A stretch of DNA of 47,015 bases from positions 1 through 47,015 of the forward strand of contig NZ_MWLO01000159.1 of assembly GCF_002198735.1 (NCBI RefSeq). The letters run 5' to 3'. The DNA is from Ideonella sp. A 288. Lineage in GTDB: Bacteria; Pseudomonadota; Gammaproteobacteria; Burkholderiales; Burkholderiaceae_C. Both the position numbers and the translations under genes were made by a program. The notes below the pieces were generated by a model. It saw only the letters and a list, made by a program, of their open reading frames with translations. It made no database searches and had not been told where the DNA came from. Positions 23,608 through 32,721 of this stretch are shown piece after piece (within the stretch, counting starts at the first letter, position 1; each line of letters begins with the position of its first letter).

Positions 23608-25566
23608 ATGTCCAACCCGGTAGACCACGCCCCGGCCCAGCCGCTGACCTTCCGCCGCTACAAGGACGGTGATCACAAGCCCCTGGCCTGGCAGCAGGAG
23701 ATCTTCGACGCCGACCACTCGCACAAGTGCCCCACCTACATCCAGAGCACGCCGCCCTGCCAGGGTGCGTGCCCGTCGGGCGAGGACATTCGCGGCTGGC
23801 TGAACATCGTGCGCGGCGTCGAGAAGCCGCCCGCGGGCGTGCCCTGGCAGGAGTACGCCTGGCGCCGCCTGACCGAGGCCAACCCGCTGCCGTCGGTGAT
23901 GGGCCGCGTGTGCCCGGCCCCCTGCGAATCGGGCTGCAACCGCAACCAGGTGGAAGACTTCGTTGGCATCAACTCGGTCGAGCACTTCCTGGGCGAATGG
24001 GCCATCGAGCACCAACTGGCCTTCCCGAAACCCACCGAATCCACCGGCAAGAAGGTGGCCGTGATCGGTGCCGGCCCGGCCGGTCTGTCGGCGGCCTACC
24101 AGCTGGCGCGCAAGGGCCATGCGGTGACGATCTTCGACGAGCGCGCCGAACTCGGCGGCATGATGCGCTACGGCATCCCGGGCTTCCGCACGCCGCGCAC
24201 GGTGTTGGATGCCGAGATCCAGCGCATCCTCGACCTGGGCGTGGTCACGCGCATGAACTGCCGCATCGGCACCGACGTGACGCTCGAGCAGATCCAGGCC
24301 GAGTTCGACGCCGTGTTCCTGGGCCTGGGCGCGCAGAGCGGCCGGCCGCTGCCGGTGGATGGCAGCGAGGCGCCGAACTGCGTCACCGCCACCGCCTTCC
24401 TGAAGGCCTTCAACGACGGCCGCATGCAACATGTGGGCAAGCGCGTGGTGGTCGTCGGCGGCGGCGACACCTCGATCGACGTGGCCACGGTGGCGCGCCG
24501 CCTGGGCCACATCGACCAGATCCATGAATCCGACCGGCCCGAGAACGCCATCGCCGGCTTTGCCGCGCACGACGCCGCGCTGCTGTCCAGGCGCCAGGGC
24601 GCCGAGGTCACGCTGACCTCGATCTTCGCGATCGAGAAGATGCAGGCCAGCAAGCACGAGGTCGAGCACGCGCTGGCCGAGGGCATCGCCATCCGCGGCG
24701 GCATGGCGCCGGTGGCGGTGATCCGCGACGCCGGTGGCCGCGCCACCGCACTGCGGGTGATCCGCTGCGAGGCGAAGATCGTCGGCGGCAGGCTCGACGT
24801 GAAGCAGATCCCCGGCACCGAGGAAGACATCGAGGCCGACCTCATCGTCTCGGCCATCGGCCAGGCGGTGGACTTCACCGGGCTGGAGGTGCTGAACAAC
24901 GGCAAGGGCGGCATCGCCAGCGACAAGAACTACCAGGTGCAGGGCCAGGCGGGCATGTTCGTCGGCGGCGACGTGGTGCGCCCTCACCTGCTGACAACCG
25001 CCATCGGCCACGGCGCGATCGCCGCCGACGGCATCGACCGGCACCTGCGCAGCGAGCCGCTGGACAAGCGCCCGAAGATCGACGTGCACGGCTTCGACCT
25101 CACCCGCAAGATGGTCGAGAAGGGCCTGAAGATCGGCACGATCGACCAGCCCACCTGGGGCACCGATGCCAGCCCCGGCGCGATCCACAACTACGACAAC
25201 CGCTCCGACCGCTACGTCATCCCACACAGCGAGTTGTTCCTCGGCCACTTCCAGTACACCGCGCGGCAGCGCCGCAAGATCGTCACGCTCAGTGCCGAAG
25301 AGGCGCTCTCCAACTTCGAGGAGCGCATGCTGCCGCTGCTGGAGGCGCAGGCGCAGGCCGAGGCCAAGCGCTGCATGAGCTGCGGCCAGTGCTTCGAGTG
25401 CGACAACTGCGTGGTCTATTGCCCGCAGACCGCGGTGTTCAAGGTGCCGAAAGCCAAGTCGACCACCGGCCGCTACGTCGACACCGACTACAGCAAGTGC
25501 ATCGGCTGCCACATCTGCAAGGACGTGTGCCCCACGGGCTACATCCAGATGGGGTTGGGAGAGTAG
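23608..25566 (+). CDS. dsrL: DsrL, NAD(P)H:acceptor iron-sulfur flavoprotein
   Basis: The 652-residue protein has GltD-like N-terminal clusters (CQGACPSGED, CPAPCESGCNRN), an FAD site (VIGAGPAGLSAAY), a nucleotide site (VVGGGDTSID) and a C-terminal ferredoxin domain (CMSCGQCFECDNC and CIGCHICKDVCP). This is the DsrL architecture of sulfur oxidisers, which accepts electrons from DsrAB and reduces NAD+. The ATG at 23608 was chosen; the frame stays open far upstream across the SQR-like gene, without meaning. Confidence 0.95.
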   Translation: MSNPVDHAPAQPLTFRRYKDGDHKPLAWQQEIFDADHSHKCPTYIQSTPPCQGACPSGEDIRGWLNIVRGVEKPPAGVPWQEYAWRRLTEANPLPSVMGRVCPAPCESGCNRNQVEDFVGINSVEHFLGEWAIEHQLAFPKPTESTGKKVAVIGAGPAGLSAAYQLARKGHAVTIFDERAELGGMMRYGIPGFRTPRTVLDAEIQRILDLGVVTRMNCRIGTDVTLEQIQAEFDAVFLGLGAQSGRPLPVDGSEAPNCVTATAFLKAFNDGRMQHVGKRVVVVGGGDTSIDVATVARRLGHIDQIHESDRPENAIAGFAAHDAALLSRRQGAEVTLTSIFAIEKMQASKHEVEHALAEGIAIRGGMAPVAVIRDAGGRATALRVIRCEAKIVGGRLDVKQIPGTEEDIEADLIVSAIGQAVDFTGLEVLNNGKGGIASDKNYQVQGQAGMFVGGDVVRPHLLTTAIGHGAIAADGIDRHLRSEPLDKRPKIDVHGFDLTRKMVEKGLKIGTIDQPTWGTDASPGAIHNYDNRSDRYVIPHSELFLGHFQYTARQRRKIVTLSAEEALSNFEERMLPLLEAQAQAEAKRCMSCGQCFECDNCVVYCPQTAVFKVPKAKSTTGRYVDTDYSKCIGCHICKDVCPTGYIQMGLGE

Positions 25567-25568
25567 GC

Positions 25569-25964
25569 ATGCTGCGCCGTGCCGCGCGAATCGTCGGCGC
25601 GCTGCTCCTGTGCAGCGCGGCGGCGCCGCTGTTGGCCGCCGGCGATGCCGGCCGCACGCCCCAGCCGGTGATCGAGCCGGCGCGCGCCGGCACGCAGTGC
25701 GTGGCCGACCCGGCCGTCATGCGCCGCAACCACATGGACCTGCTGAAGCACCAGCGCGACGACACCGTGCGCGGCGGCATCCGCGGTGCGAAGCACAGCC
25801 TGAAGGACTGCATCGACTGCCACGCCAGCCAGGCCACCGGCAGCGTGGCCAAGGCCGAGACCAACTTCTGCGTCAGCTGCCACAGCTACGCGGCGGTGAA
25901 GATCGACTGCTTCGAGTGCCACACCAGCAAGCCGCGCGCACTGGCGGTGGGAGCCGCCAAGTGA
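25569..25964 (+). CDS. dsrJ: DsrJ, periplasmic trihaem cytochrome c of DsrMKJOP
   Basis: The 131-residue protein has an uncleaved-type hydrophobic N-terminus (ARIVGALLLCSAAAPLLA). Three CxxCH sites lie at 81-85, 101-105 and 114-118. C44 in GTQCVADP matches the cysteine that gives one haem its unusual His/Cys ligation in DsrJ. It starts two bases after the dsrL stop, and its stop overlaps the dsrO start. Confidence 0.94.
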   Translation: MLRRAARIVGALLLCSAAAPLLAAGDAGRTPQPVIEPARAGTQCVADPAVMRRNHMDLLKHQRDDTVRGGIRGAKHSLKDCIDCHASQATGSVAKAETNFCVSCHSYAAVKIDCFECHTSKPRALAVGAAK

Positions 25965-26692
25965 GCCGCCGCGGCTTCCTCGGCGTCGCCGCCGCGGCCG
26001 TCGGTGGCGTGATGCTGGCACCGGGCATCCAGTTGATCGAGGTCGCCAGGGCTGCCGCATCGGGCACGCCTTCGGCCGGCGCCAGCGCCACGGTGCGCTG
26101 GGGCATGCTGATCGACACCACCAAGTGCGCCAGCGGCTGCACCGACTGCGTCACCGCCTGCAACACCGAGAACGGGCTCGACCCCAAGCCTTCGCCCACC
26201 TCGGCGCAGTGGATCCGCAAGGTCGAGATCAAGGAGATCAAGACCGGCCGGGCGGCATCGGTGCCGGTGATGTGCCAGCATTGCGCCGAGCCGCCCTGCG
26301 TCGACGTGTGCCCCACCGGTGCCTCGTTCAAGCGCGCCGACGGCATCGTGCTGGTCGACCGCCACAGCTGCATCGGCTGCCGCTACTGCATGATGGCCTG
26401 CCCGTACAAGGCGCGCTCCTTCGTGCACGAGGCACTCGACGCGCAGACACCCGACGTGCCGCGCGGCAAGGGCTGCGTCGAAAGCTGCACACTGTGCGTG
26501 CACCGCCTAGACCAGGGCGCCAAGACCACCGCTTGCGCCGAGGCCTGCACCAAGGCCGGCCACGGCGCCATCGTGTTCGGCGATCTCAACGATCCCGGCA
26601 GCGAGATCGCCCGCCGCGTGCGCGAGATCCAGACCACGCAGTTGCGCGCCGACCTGAAGCTCGATCCCGGCGTGCGCTACCACGGCATCTGA
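25961..26692 (+). CDS. dsrO: DsrO, periplasmic ferredoxin-like subunit of DsrMKJOP
   Basis: The 243-residue protein starts at a GTG that overlaps the dsrJ stop (GTGA). A twin-arginine signal (SRRGFLGVAAAAVGG) directs it out. Four ferredoxin-type cysteine groups follow, for example CASGCTDCVTAC, CQHCAEPPCVDVCP, CIGCRYCMMACP and CTLCVHR. It passes electrons between DsrJ and the membrane subunit DsrP. Confidence 0.94.
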   Translation: MSRRGFLGVAAAAVGGVMLAPGIQLIEVARAAASGTPSAGASATVRWGMLIDTTKCASGCTDCVTACNTENGLDPKPSPTSAQWIRKVEIKEIKTGRAASVPVMCQHCAEPPCVDVCPTGASFKRADGIVLVDRHSCIGCRYCMMACPYKARSFVHEALDAQTPDVPRGKGCVESCTLCVHRLDQGAKTTACAEACTKAGHGAIVFGDLNDPGSEIARRVREIQTTQLRADLKLDPGVRYHGI

Positions 26693-26716
26693 CAGGCTGA
26701 GCGAGCCAGACCCACC

Positions 26717-27895
26717 ATGCGCACCCCGCAAGACACCCGCAACTTCTGGACGCTCGTCGCGATCGGCGGCCTGGTCACGGCGCTCGGCCTGGGCGCGGCG
26801 CACTACATGGAACTGCACGGCCACATCGTCACCGGCATGAACAACCAGGTGGTCTGGGGGCTGCCGCACGTGTTCGCGATCTTCATGATCGTGGCCGCCT
26901 CGGGCGTGCTCAACGTGGCCTCCATCGGCTCGGTCTTCGGCCAGCCGGCCTACAAGCCGCGCGCGCCGCTGTCGGGCCTGCTGTGCATCGCGCTGCTGGC
27001 CGGCGGCCTGATGGTGCTGATGCTCGACCTGGGCCGGCCCGACCGCGTGATCGTGGCCGCCACGCACTACAACTTCAAGTCCGTCTTCGCGTGGAACGTG
27101 TTCCTGTACTCGGGCATGGTGGGCATCGTCGCGGTGTACCTGTGGACCATGTTCGAGCGCCGCTTCAACGCCTGGTCCAAGCCGGCGGGCCTGGCCGCGC
27201 TGGTGTGGCGCTTCGTGCTCACCACCGGCACCGGCTCCATCTTCGGCTTCCTGGTGGCGCGACAGGCCTACCAGTCGGCGCTGCTGGCGCCGCTGTTCAT
27301 CGTGCTGTCCTTCGGCTGGGGGCTGGCGGTGTTCCTGATCGTGCAATCGACGATGTACGCCTGGAACGGCCAGCACCTCGACGAGGCGGTGCGGCGGCGC
27401 ATGGCGCGGCTGCTGGGCATCTTCATCGCCGCGTCGCTGTACCTGGTGGCGGTGCAGCACCTCACCCACCTGTACTTCGCGCGCCAGGGGGCCTTCGAGG
27501 CCTTCATCCTTCGCGACGGCGGCCTGTACACGCTGCTGTTCTGGCTGGGCTACGTGCTGGTGGGCACGCTGCTGCCGCTGCTGCTGCTGTTCCACCCGAA
27601 GCTGGGCAGCGAGCGCGACATGCTCACCGCCGCGGCCATGGTGGTGGCCGGCGCGTTCGCCTGGCTGTTCGTCTTCATCGTCGGCGGGCAGGCCTTCCCG
27701 CTCGACATCTTCCCGGGGCACGAGGTGAGCAGTTCGTTCGGCGACGGCGTGTTGGCCGGCTACGTGCCGTCCTGGCCCGAGTTCCTGCTGGGCGTTGGCG
27801 GCCTGGGCGCGGCCTTCCTGCTGACGACCATCGGCGTGCGCATGCTCGACTTCATGCCGCAGGACGACTTCGCCGCCACCGCCGGCAAGCACTGA
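26717..27895 (+). CDS. dsrP: DsrP, NrfD-like integral membrane subunit of DsrMKJOP
   Basis: The 392-residue protein has about ten transmembrane helices and NrfD-family traits such as RPDRVIVAATHYNFKSVFAWN. It lacks obvious haem histidine pairs and is thought to exchange electrons with quinone. Gene order O-P and spacing of 24 bases match other dsr clusters. Confidence 0.93.
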   Translation: MRTPQDTRNFWTLVAIGGLVTALGLGAAHYMELHGHIVTGMNNQVVWGLPHVFAIFMIVAASGVLNVASIGSVFGQPAYKPRAPLSGLLCIALLAGGLMVLMLDLGRPDRVIVAATHYNFKSVFAWNVFLYSGMVGIVAVYLWTMFERRFNAWSKPAGLAALVWRFVLTTGTGSIFGFLVARQAYQSALLAPLFIVLSFGWGLAVFLIVQSTMYAWNGQHLDEAVRRRMARLLGIFIAASLYLVAVQHLTHLYFARQGAFEAFILRDGGLYTLLFWLGYVLVGTLLPLLLLFHPKLGSERDMLTAAAMVVAGAFAWLFVFIVGGQAFPLDIFPGHEVSSSFGDGVLAGYVPSWPEFLLGVGGLGAAFLLTTIGVRMLDFMPQDDFAATAGKH

Positions 27896-27907
27896 GGACA
27901 CCGCCCC

Positions 27908-29332
27908 ATGGACCGCCTGCTCGTCTCCGCCGCGCACAAGTCATCGGGCAAGACCACGGTGACGCTGGGCCTGGCGGCCGCGCTCACCGCGCGCGGCTGC
28001 ACCGTGCAGCCGTACAAGAAGGGCCCCGACTACATCGATCCGATGTGGCTGGGCCGCGCTGCCGGCCGCCCCTGCCTGAACCTCGACCCCTACCTGATGG
28101 AGGACGCCGCGCTCGAACGCACTTTCGTGCAGGCCACGCGCGGCGCCGACCTGGCCCTGGTGGAAGGCAACAAGGGCCTGTACGACGGGCTGGCACTGGA
28201 CGGCAGCAACAGCAATGCGGCGCTGGCGCGGCGGCTCGACCTGCCGGTGCTGCTGGTGATCGACGCGCGGGGCATGACGCGCGGCATCGCCCCGCTGATC
28301 CTCGGCTACCAGGCCTTCGACCGCCAGGTGCGCATCGGCGGCGTGGTGCTCAACCGACTGGGCGGCTCGCGCCACGAGGCCAAGCTGCGCGCGGTGATCG
28401 AGCACTACACCGATGTGCCGGTGCTGGGCGCCGTGGCCGAGGACCCGCGCCTGGCGATGACCGAGCGGCACCTCGGCCTGATGCCCTGCGCCGAGGTCGA
28501 CGACGCGCAGCTGCGCGTGCAGTCCATCGGCCGCGTCATCGGCGCGCAGGTCGATCTCGACCGCATCCGCTCGCTGGCCGCGTCGGCCGGGCCCTGGCCC
28601 GAGGCGGCGTGCGCCCCATCGCCGGCCCGCGCCCGCCGCCCCGACCTGCGCATCGGCATCGCCCGCGACCGCGCCTTCGGCTTCTACTACCCCGATGACC
28701 TGGCCGCGCTCGAGGCCGCCGGCGCCGAACTGGTGCCCATCGACACGCTGCGCGACGCGCACCTGCCGGCACTCGACGGCCTGTTCATCGGCGGCGGCTT
28801 TCCCGAGGCCTGCATGGACGCGCTGGAGGCCAACGCGGCGCTGCGCGGGGCGCTGCGCGATGCCATCGCCGGCGGCCTGCCCACCTATGCCGAGTGTGGC
28901 GGGCTGATGGTGCTGTCGCGCAGCATCACCTGGCGCGGCCGCACGGCGCGCATGGTCGGTGCCATCCCGGGCGACACGGTGATGCACGAGCGCCCGGTGG
29001 GCCGCGGCTACGTGCACCTGCAGGAGACCGGCGCCATGCCGTGGGGCGGCGGCGACGGCGCCCTGGTGCGCGGCCACGAGTTCCACCATTCCAGCCTCGA
29101 CAACCTCGACCCCAGTGTCGGCTTCGCCTACCGCGTGCGGCGCGGCCATGGCATCGACGGCCAGCACGACGGCGTGCTGGTGCACAACCTGCTCGCGTCC
29201 TACGCCCACCTGCGCACCGGCGCCGGGGCGCACTGGGCGCCGCGCTTTGTCGACTTCGTGCGCTCGCAGCGCGACCGGCGCGCGCCGGCCGCCATGCAGA
29301 CGGCCCAGGCGATGGTGGCATGCGGGGCCTGA
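27908..29332 (+). CDS. dsrN: DsrN, cobyrinic acid a,c-diamide synthase-like amidase
   Basis: The 474-residue protein is CbiA-like: P-loop AAHKSSGKTT at the start, the YKKGPDYIDP element, and a C-terminal glutamine amidotransferase domain with YAECGGLMVL. In sulfur oxidisers it is proposed to amidate sirohaem for DsrAB. It directly follows dsrP and precedes a second DsrC-like gene and cobA, consistent with a cofactor role. Confidence 0.93.
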   Translation: MDRLLVSAAHKSSGKTTVTLGLAAALTARGCTVQPYKKGPDYIDPMWLGRAAGRPCLNLDPYLMEDAALERTFVQATRGADLALVEGNKGLYDGLALDGSNSNAALARRLDLPVLLVIDARGMTRGIAPLILGYQAFDRQVRIGGVVLNRLGGSRHEAKLRAVIEHYTDVPVLGAVAEDPRLAMTERHLGLMPCAEVDDAQLRVQSIGRVIGAQVDLDRIRSLAASAGPWPEAACAPSPARARRPDLRIGIARDRAFGFYYPDDLAALEAAGAELVPIDTLRDAHLPALDGLFIGGGFPEACMDALEANAALRGALRDAIAGGLPTYAECGGLMVLSRSITWRGRTARMVGAIPGDTVMHERPVGRGYVHLQETGAMPWGGGDGALVRGHEFHHSSLDNLDPSVGFAYRVRRGHGIDGQHDGVLVHNLLASYAHLRTGAGAHWAPRFVDFVRSQRDRRAPAAMQTAQAMVACGA

Positions 29333-29335
29333 GCC

Positions 29336-29701
29336 ATGGCGATCGACATGGCCCCGCTGGCCCACCGCATCGTGATGGTCGACGGCCGCGCCGTGGCCAC
29401 CGACAGCGAAGGCTACCTGCTGCACCGGGACGACTGGTCCGAGGCCTTCGCGGTGGCGCTGGCGCGCGAGGAAGGCCTGACGCTGACGTCGGCGCACTGG
29501 GAATTGATCCGATTCCTGCGCGAGCACTTCCAGTCGCACGGCGTGCAGGCCCAGGTGCGGGTGATGGTCAAGCACTTCACCCAGGCCTGGGGACCGGAGC
29601 GCGGCAGCAACCACGCCCTGCACGACATGTTCCCGATCGGCGGGCCGCAGAAGCAGGGCAACCGCCTGGCCGGACTGCTGCGCACCAAGGGCGAACACTG
29701 A
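29336..29701 (+). CDS. DsrC-like protein lacking both functional cysteines
   Basis: The 121-residue protein keeps the DsrC scaffold ([44 protein letters not shown]) but the C-terminal arm reads NRLAGLL...KGEH. CysB is replaced by Asn109 and CysA by Glu120, so it cannot carry sulfur. In the DsrC family such cysteine-less forms have been proposed as regulators. It starts three bases after dsrN and may bind the same surfaces of DsrAB, DsrEFH or DsrK as a competitor. Confidence 0.85.
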   Translation: MAIDMAPLAHRIVMVDGRAVATDSEGYLLHRDDWSEAFAVALAREEGLTLTSAHWELIRFLREHFQSHGVQAQVRVMVKHFTQAWGPERGSNHALHDMFPIGGPQKQGNRLAGLLRTKGEH

Positions 29702-29729
29702 ACCCCACCATCCCACGTCGGAGCCACCC

Positions 29730-30581
29730 ATGAACTCGTTCGTCGACATGCCCGCGATGATGGCCGCCTGCCGCGCCAGCTGCGGCACCGTGCACCTGGT
29801 GGGCGCCGGCCCCGGCGACCCCGAACTGCTGACGCTGCGCGCCGCGCGCCTGCTGGCCCAGGCCGACGTGGTGGTGTACGACCACCTGGTCGGCCCCGAG
29901 GTGCTGGCGCTGATCGGCGCGCAGGCCGAGCGCCGCTACGTCGGCAAGGAGCGCAGCCACCACAGCCTGGCGCAGGACCAGATCAACACGCTGCTGGTGC
30001 GGCTGGCGCGCGAAGGCCGGCGGGTGGTGCGGCTGAAGGGCGGCGACCCCTTCGTCTTCGGCCGCGGCGGCGAAGAACTGCAGGTGCTGGCCGCCGAGGG
30101 CGTGCCCTTCGAGGTGGTGCCCGGTGTCACCGCAGCCTGCGGCGTGGCCAGCTACGCCGGCATCCCGCTGACGCACCGCGACTTCGCCCAGAGCTGCACC
30201 TTCGTCACCGGCCACCTGAAGGACGGCAGCTGCGACCTCGACTGGCCGATGCTGTCGCGCCCGCGGCAGACGGTGGTGATCTACATGGGCCTCGGCGGCC
30301 TGGCCGAGATCTGCGCGCAACTGGTGGCGCACGGCGCGCCGGCCACCCTGCCGGCGGCGGTGGTGCAGCAGGGCACCCTGGCGCAGCAGCGCGTGGTGGC
30401 CGCCACGCTGGACGACCTGCCGGAGCGCGTGCTCGAGGCCGGGCTGAAGTCGCCCTGCCTGGTGATCGTGGGCGAGGTGGTGCGCCTGCGCGAGCAACTG
30501 GCGTGGTTCGAGCCGGCCGGCGCGGTCGCACCCGCGGAGGCGACCGCGGACATGACCGCGGACGCGTCCTTCAGCGGCTAG
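29730..30581 (+). CDS. cobA: Uroporphyrinogen-III C-methyltransferase (sirohaem synthesis)
   Basis: The 283-residue SAM-dependent enzyme makes precorrin-2, the first step to the sirohaem of DsrAB. Family signatures are [45 protein letters not shown] and [17 protein letters not shown]. It is a stand-alone SUMT without the CysG dehydrogenase/ferrochelatase part. It is the last plus-strand gene of the dsr block; its final 11 bases overlap the end of the convergent response-regulator gene. Confidence 0.93.
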   Translation: MNSFVDMPAMMAACRASCGTVHLVGAGPGDPELLTLRAARLLAQADVVVYDHLVGPEVLALIGAQAERRYVGKERSHHSLAQDQINTLLVRLAREGRRVVRLKGGDPFVFGRGGEELQVLAAEGVPFEVVPGVTAACGVASYAGIPLTHRDFAQSCTFVTGHLKDGSCDLDWPMLSRPRQTVVIYMGLGGLAEICAQLVAHGAPATLPAAVVQQGTLAQQRVVAATLDDLPERVLEAGLKSPCLVIVGEVVRLREQLAWFEPAGAVAPAEATADMTADASFSG

Positions 30582-31296
30582 GCCGGGCGTTGTGGCTGGA
30601 GGCGTCGCCCGCCACCCGCGCTTCCACCGCAAACACCGCGGCTTCGACCCGGCTGCTCAGGTGCAGCTTGCCCAGGATGTGGCGCACGTGCAGCTTCACG
30701 GTGTCGTGGCTGATGTCGAGCGTGCGCGCGATGGCCTTGTTGCTCTCGCCGCGGGCCAGGTGCTCGAGGATCTCGCGCTCGCGCTCGGTCAGCGTGCTGA
30801 TCAGGCCGCGCCGGTCGGGGCTGCGGCTGTCGGGTTGCAGCAGCTGCGCCAGCTTCAGCGTCATCTGCGGCGCCACCACCAGCTCGCCGCGTGCGGCGCG
30901 CGCGATGGCGCCCATGATCTCCACCGGGTCCATGTCCTTCAGCAGGTAGCCGCGCACCCCGGCGCGCAGCGCGGCCGACAGGTCGGCCTCGGCATCGCTC
31001 ATCGTCAGGATGAGCGCCGGCGTGGCGATGCCTTCGGTGCGCACGCGGCGCAGCAGGCTCAGGCCGTCGGTGGTGGGCATGCGCAGGTCGAGCACCAGCA
31101 GGTCGGGCTCGTGCTCGCGCAGCACAGGCACCAGTTGCTCCGGGTCGCCCAGCGCGGCCACCACGTTCATGTGGCCGCGGTGCTGCAGCAGGTCGGACAG
31201 GCCGCTGCGGCACAGCGCGTGGTCGTCCACCAGCACCACCTTGATCGGCGGCTCCTGGCCCGTCAGGCCGGCCATGCCGGGCAGGCTGTTGCTCAT
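30571..31296 (-). CDS. NarL-type response regulator
   Basis: The 241-residue protein has a receiver domain (D24, D25, phospho-acceptor D70, K120) and a LuxR/NarL helix-turn-helix at about 168-225. The recognition region [22 protein letters not shown] is very close to that of E. coli NarL, including the two basic residues and the Val/Leu that contact TACYYMT heptamers. Its start overlaps the stop of the kinase gene (ATGA). TACCC-type dyads occur in front of tusA, dsrA, the accessory operon and tauE, making this the likely regulator. Its C-terminus overlaps cobA by 11 bases in convergent orientation. Confidence 0.9.
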   Translation of the reverse strand: MSNSLPGMAGLTGQEPPIKVVLVDDHALCRSGLSDLLQHRGHMNVVAALGDPEQLVPVLREHEPDLLVLDLRMPTTDGLSLLRRVRTEGIATPALILTMSDAEADLSAALRAGVRGYLLKDMDPVEIMGAIARAARGELVVAPQMTLKLAQLLQPDSRSPDRRGLISTLTEREREILEHLARGESNKAIARTLDISHDTVKLHVRHILGKLHLSSRVEAAVFAVEARVAGDASSHNARPSR

Positions 31297-32537
31297 GGCG
31301 CCCCCGGGGCAGGAAAGCCGACCGCGACCACCGTGCCGCCGCCCTCGCGGGGCCGCACCGCGAGCGCGCCACCCAGCCGTCGCGCGCGCCCGGCCATGAT
31401 CTCGAGCCCATGGTGGCCGGGCTCGGCCGGCAGCGGGCCGAGGCCGATGCCGTCGTCCTCGATGCGCAGTGTCACCTGGCCGGCCTCGGCCGACAGCCGC
31501 AGCCAGGCCTGCCGCGCCCGGGCGTGTCGGGCGATGTTGGACAGCGCCTCGCCAACGATGTGCAGCACCTGCGCCTCGTGCGCGGCCGGCAGCGCCAACG
31601 CCGGCAGGTCGTTGGTCAGCGCCACCGCGATGCCGCTGCGGCGGCTGAACTCGTCGGCGCGTTCGGCCAGGGCGTGGGCCAGCCCGCGCGGATCGGGCGG
31701 GGTGCGGAAGTCGGTGATGATCTCGCGCAGGCTGCCGTGGGCATGGCCCAGCGCCTGCTTCAGGTCAACCAGGTAACGGGTCGTCAGCGCGCCGTTGTGT
31801 TCGCCGATGGCCTGCTCCAGCAGGGGCAGGCGCATGCGCAGGAAGGCCAGGTCTTGTGCCACGGCGTCGTGCACCTCGGCGGCCATGCGCTGCCGCTCTT
31901 GCAGCACGGTGGCGCGCAGGTTCTCGGCCTCGAGGCGGGCGTTGTGCAGCGCCAGGCCCAGCAGCGTGCCGATCGAGCGCAGCACCGCGCGCACCTCGGC
32001 CGACGGGCCGGTGGCGGCATCGAAGAACAGGTTGTACACGCCCAGCACCTGGCCACGGTGGTCCAGCGGCACGGCCAGCATGTGGGCCCAGCCCAGAGGC
32101 ACCAGCACGTCGCGGGCCGCGCCGTCGCAACCGCTCAGGCCGGTGTCCCAGGCCAGCCGGTCGCTGTCGACGGCCTGGCCGCAGCCGCCGCAGTGCCGGT
32201 GCACCGACGGCCCGGCGCAGCCCAGTTGCGCCGGCAGGCCGAGCTGGCTGACCAGGCGCAAGCGGTCGTCGTCGCACAGCATGCGCACCGCGCCGGCGCG
32301 GGCATGGGCCAGCTGCACGATGGGCTCGAGGAAGTGGCCCAGCAGCGCCCGGATGTCGGCGCCGGTGGAGAGGTCGGCCGTGATCTCGGCCAGCAGTCCG
32401 GCCGCGACGCCGCCGGCCGTAGGCAGGGCGGCCGTGGACGGGGCAGGCAGGGCGATGGTGGCGGTGTCGGGCATGGGATGGCAGGCGGGGCGAAGGCGCC
32501 CAGGCAAATTGAAACCGACATCGGCCGCGAGCGCCAT
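31293..32537 (-). CDS. Soluble NarX-type histidine kinase with a cysteine-rich GAF domain
   Basis: The 414-residue protein has a GAF-like domain (about 60-205), a HisKA_3 dimerisation region with phospho-acceptor His223 in MAAEVHDAVAQDL, and an HATPase domain ending near GHHGLEIMAGRARRLGG. No transmembrane segment is evident, so it senses a cytoplasmic signal. Cysteines at 88, 107, 116, 119 and 137 cluster in the GAF part (HRHCGGCG) and could bind Fe-S, zinc or react with persulfide. The ATG at 32537 has AAGGGAG eight bases upstream; a later in-frame ATG is possible. Confidence 0.88.
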   Translation of the reverse strand: MALAADVGFNLPGRLRPACHPMPDTATIALPAPSTAALPTAGGVAAGLLAEITADLSTGADIRALLGHFLEPIVQLAHARAGAVRMLCDDDRLRLVSQLGLPAQLGCAGPSVHRHCGGCGQAVDSDRLAWDTGLSGCDGAARDVLVPLGWAHMLAVPLDHRGQVLGVYNLFFDAATGPSAEVRAVLRSIGTLLGLALHNARLEAENLRATVLQERQRMAAEVHDAVAQDLAFLRMRLPLLEQAIGEHNGALTTRYLVDLKQALGHAHGSLREIITDFRTPPDPRGLAHALAERADEFSRRSGIAVALTNDLPALALPAAHEAQVLHIVGEALSNIARHARARQAWLRLSAEAGQVTLRIEDDGIGLGPLPAEPGHHGLEIMAGRARRLGGALAVRPREGGGTVVAVGFPAPGAP

Positions 32538-32553
32538 CGGTTTTCTCCCTTGG

Positions 32554-32567
32554 TACCCCTGATGGTA
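32554..32567. promoter_or_regulatory. NarL-like dyad just before the kinase gene
   Basis: TACCCCTGATGGTA forms TACC-N6-GGTA and contains the heptamer TACCCCT. It ends about 17 bases before the kinase ATG, next to the ribosome binding site, so a bound regulator would repress or autoregulate rather than activate. It is a short motif and could be chance. Confidence 0.35.
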
Positions 32568-32721
32568 TCCCGGTTTCGGCGATCGAGGTGATCATGATCA
32601 ATTCGCCGGCGCGCCGGCCGGTCCGCCGGCGCCGTGGCGGCGGGCGCGGCATGGCGATGAAGCCCGAATGGTCGCGCGCGTGGCAGGGCACGCCGGCCGA
32701 GCCGGGGTGGCACGGACATCC

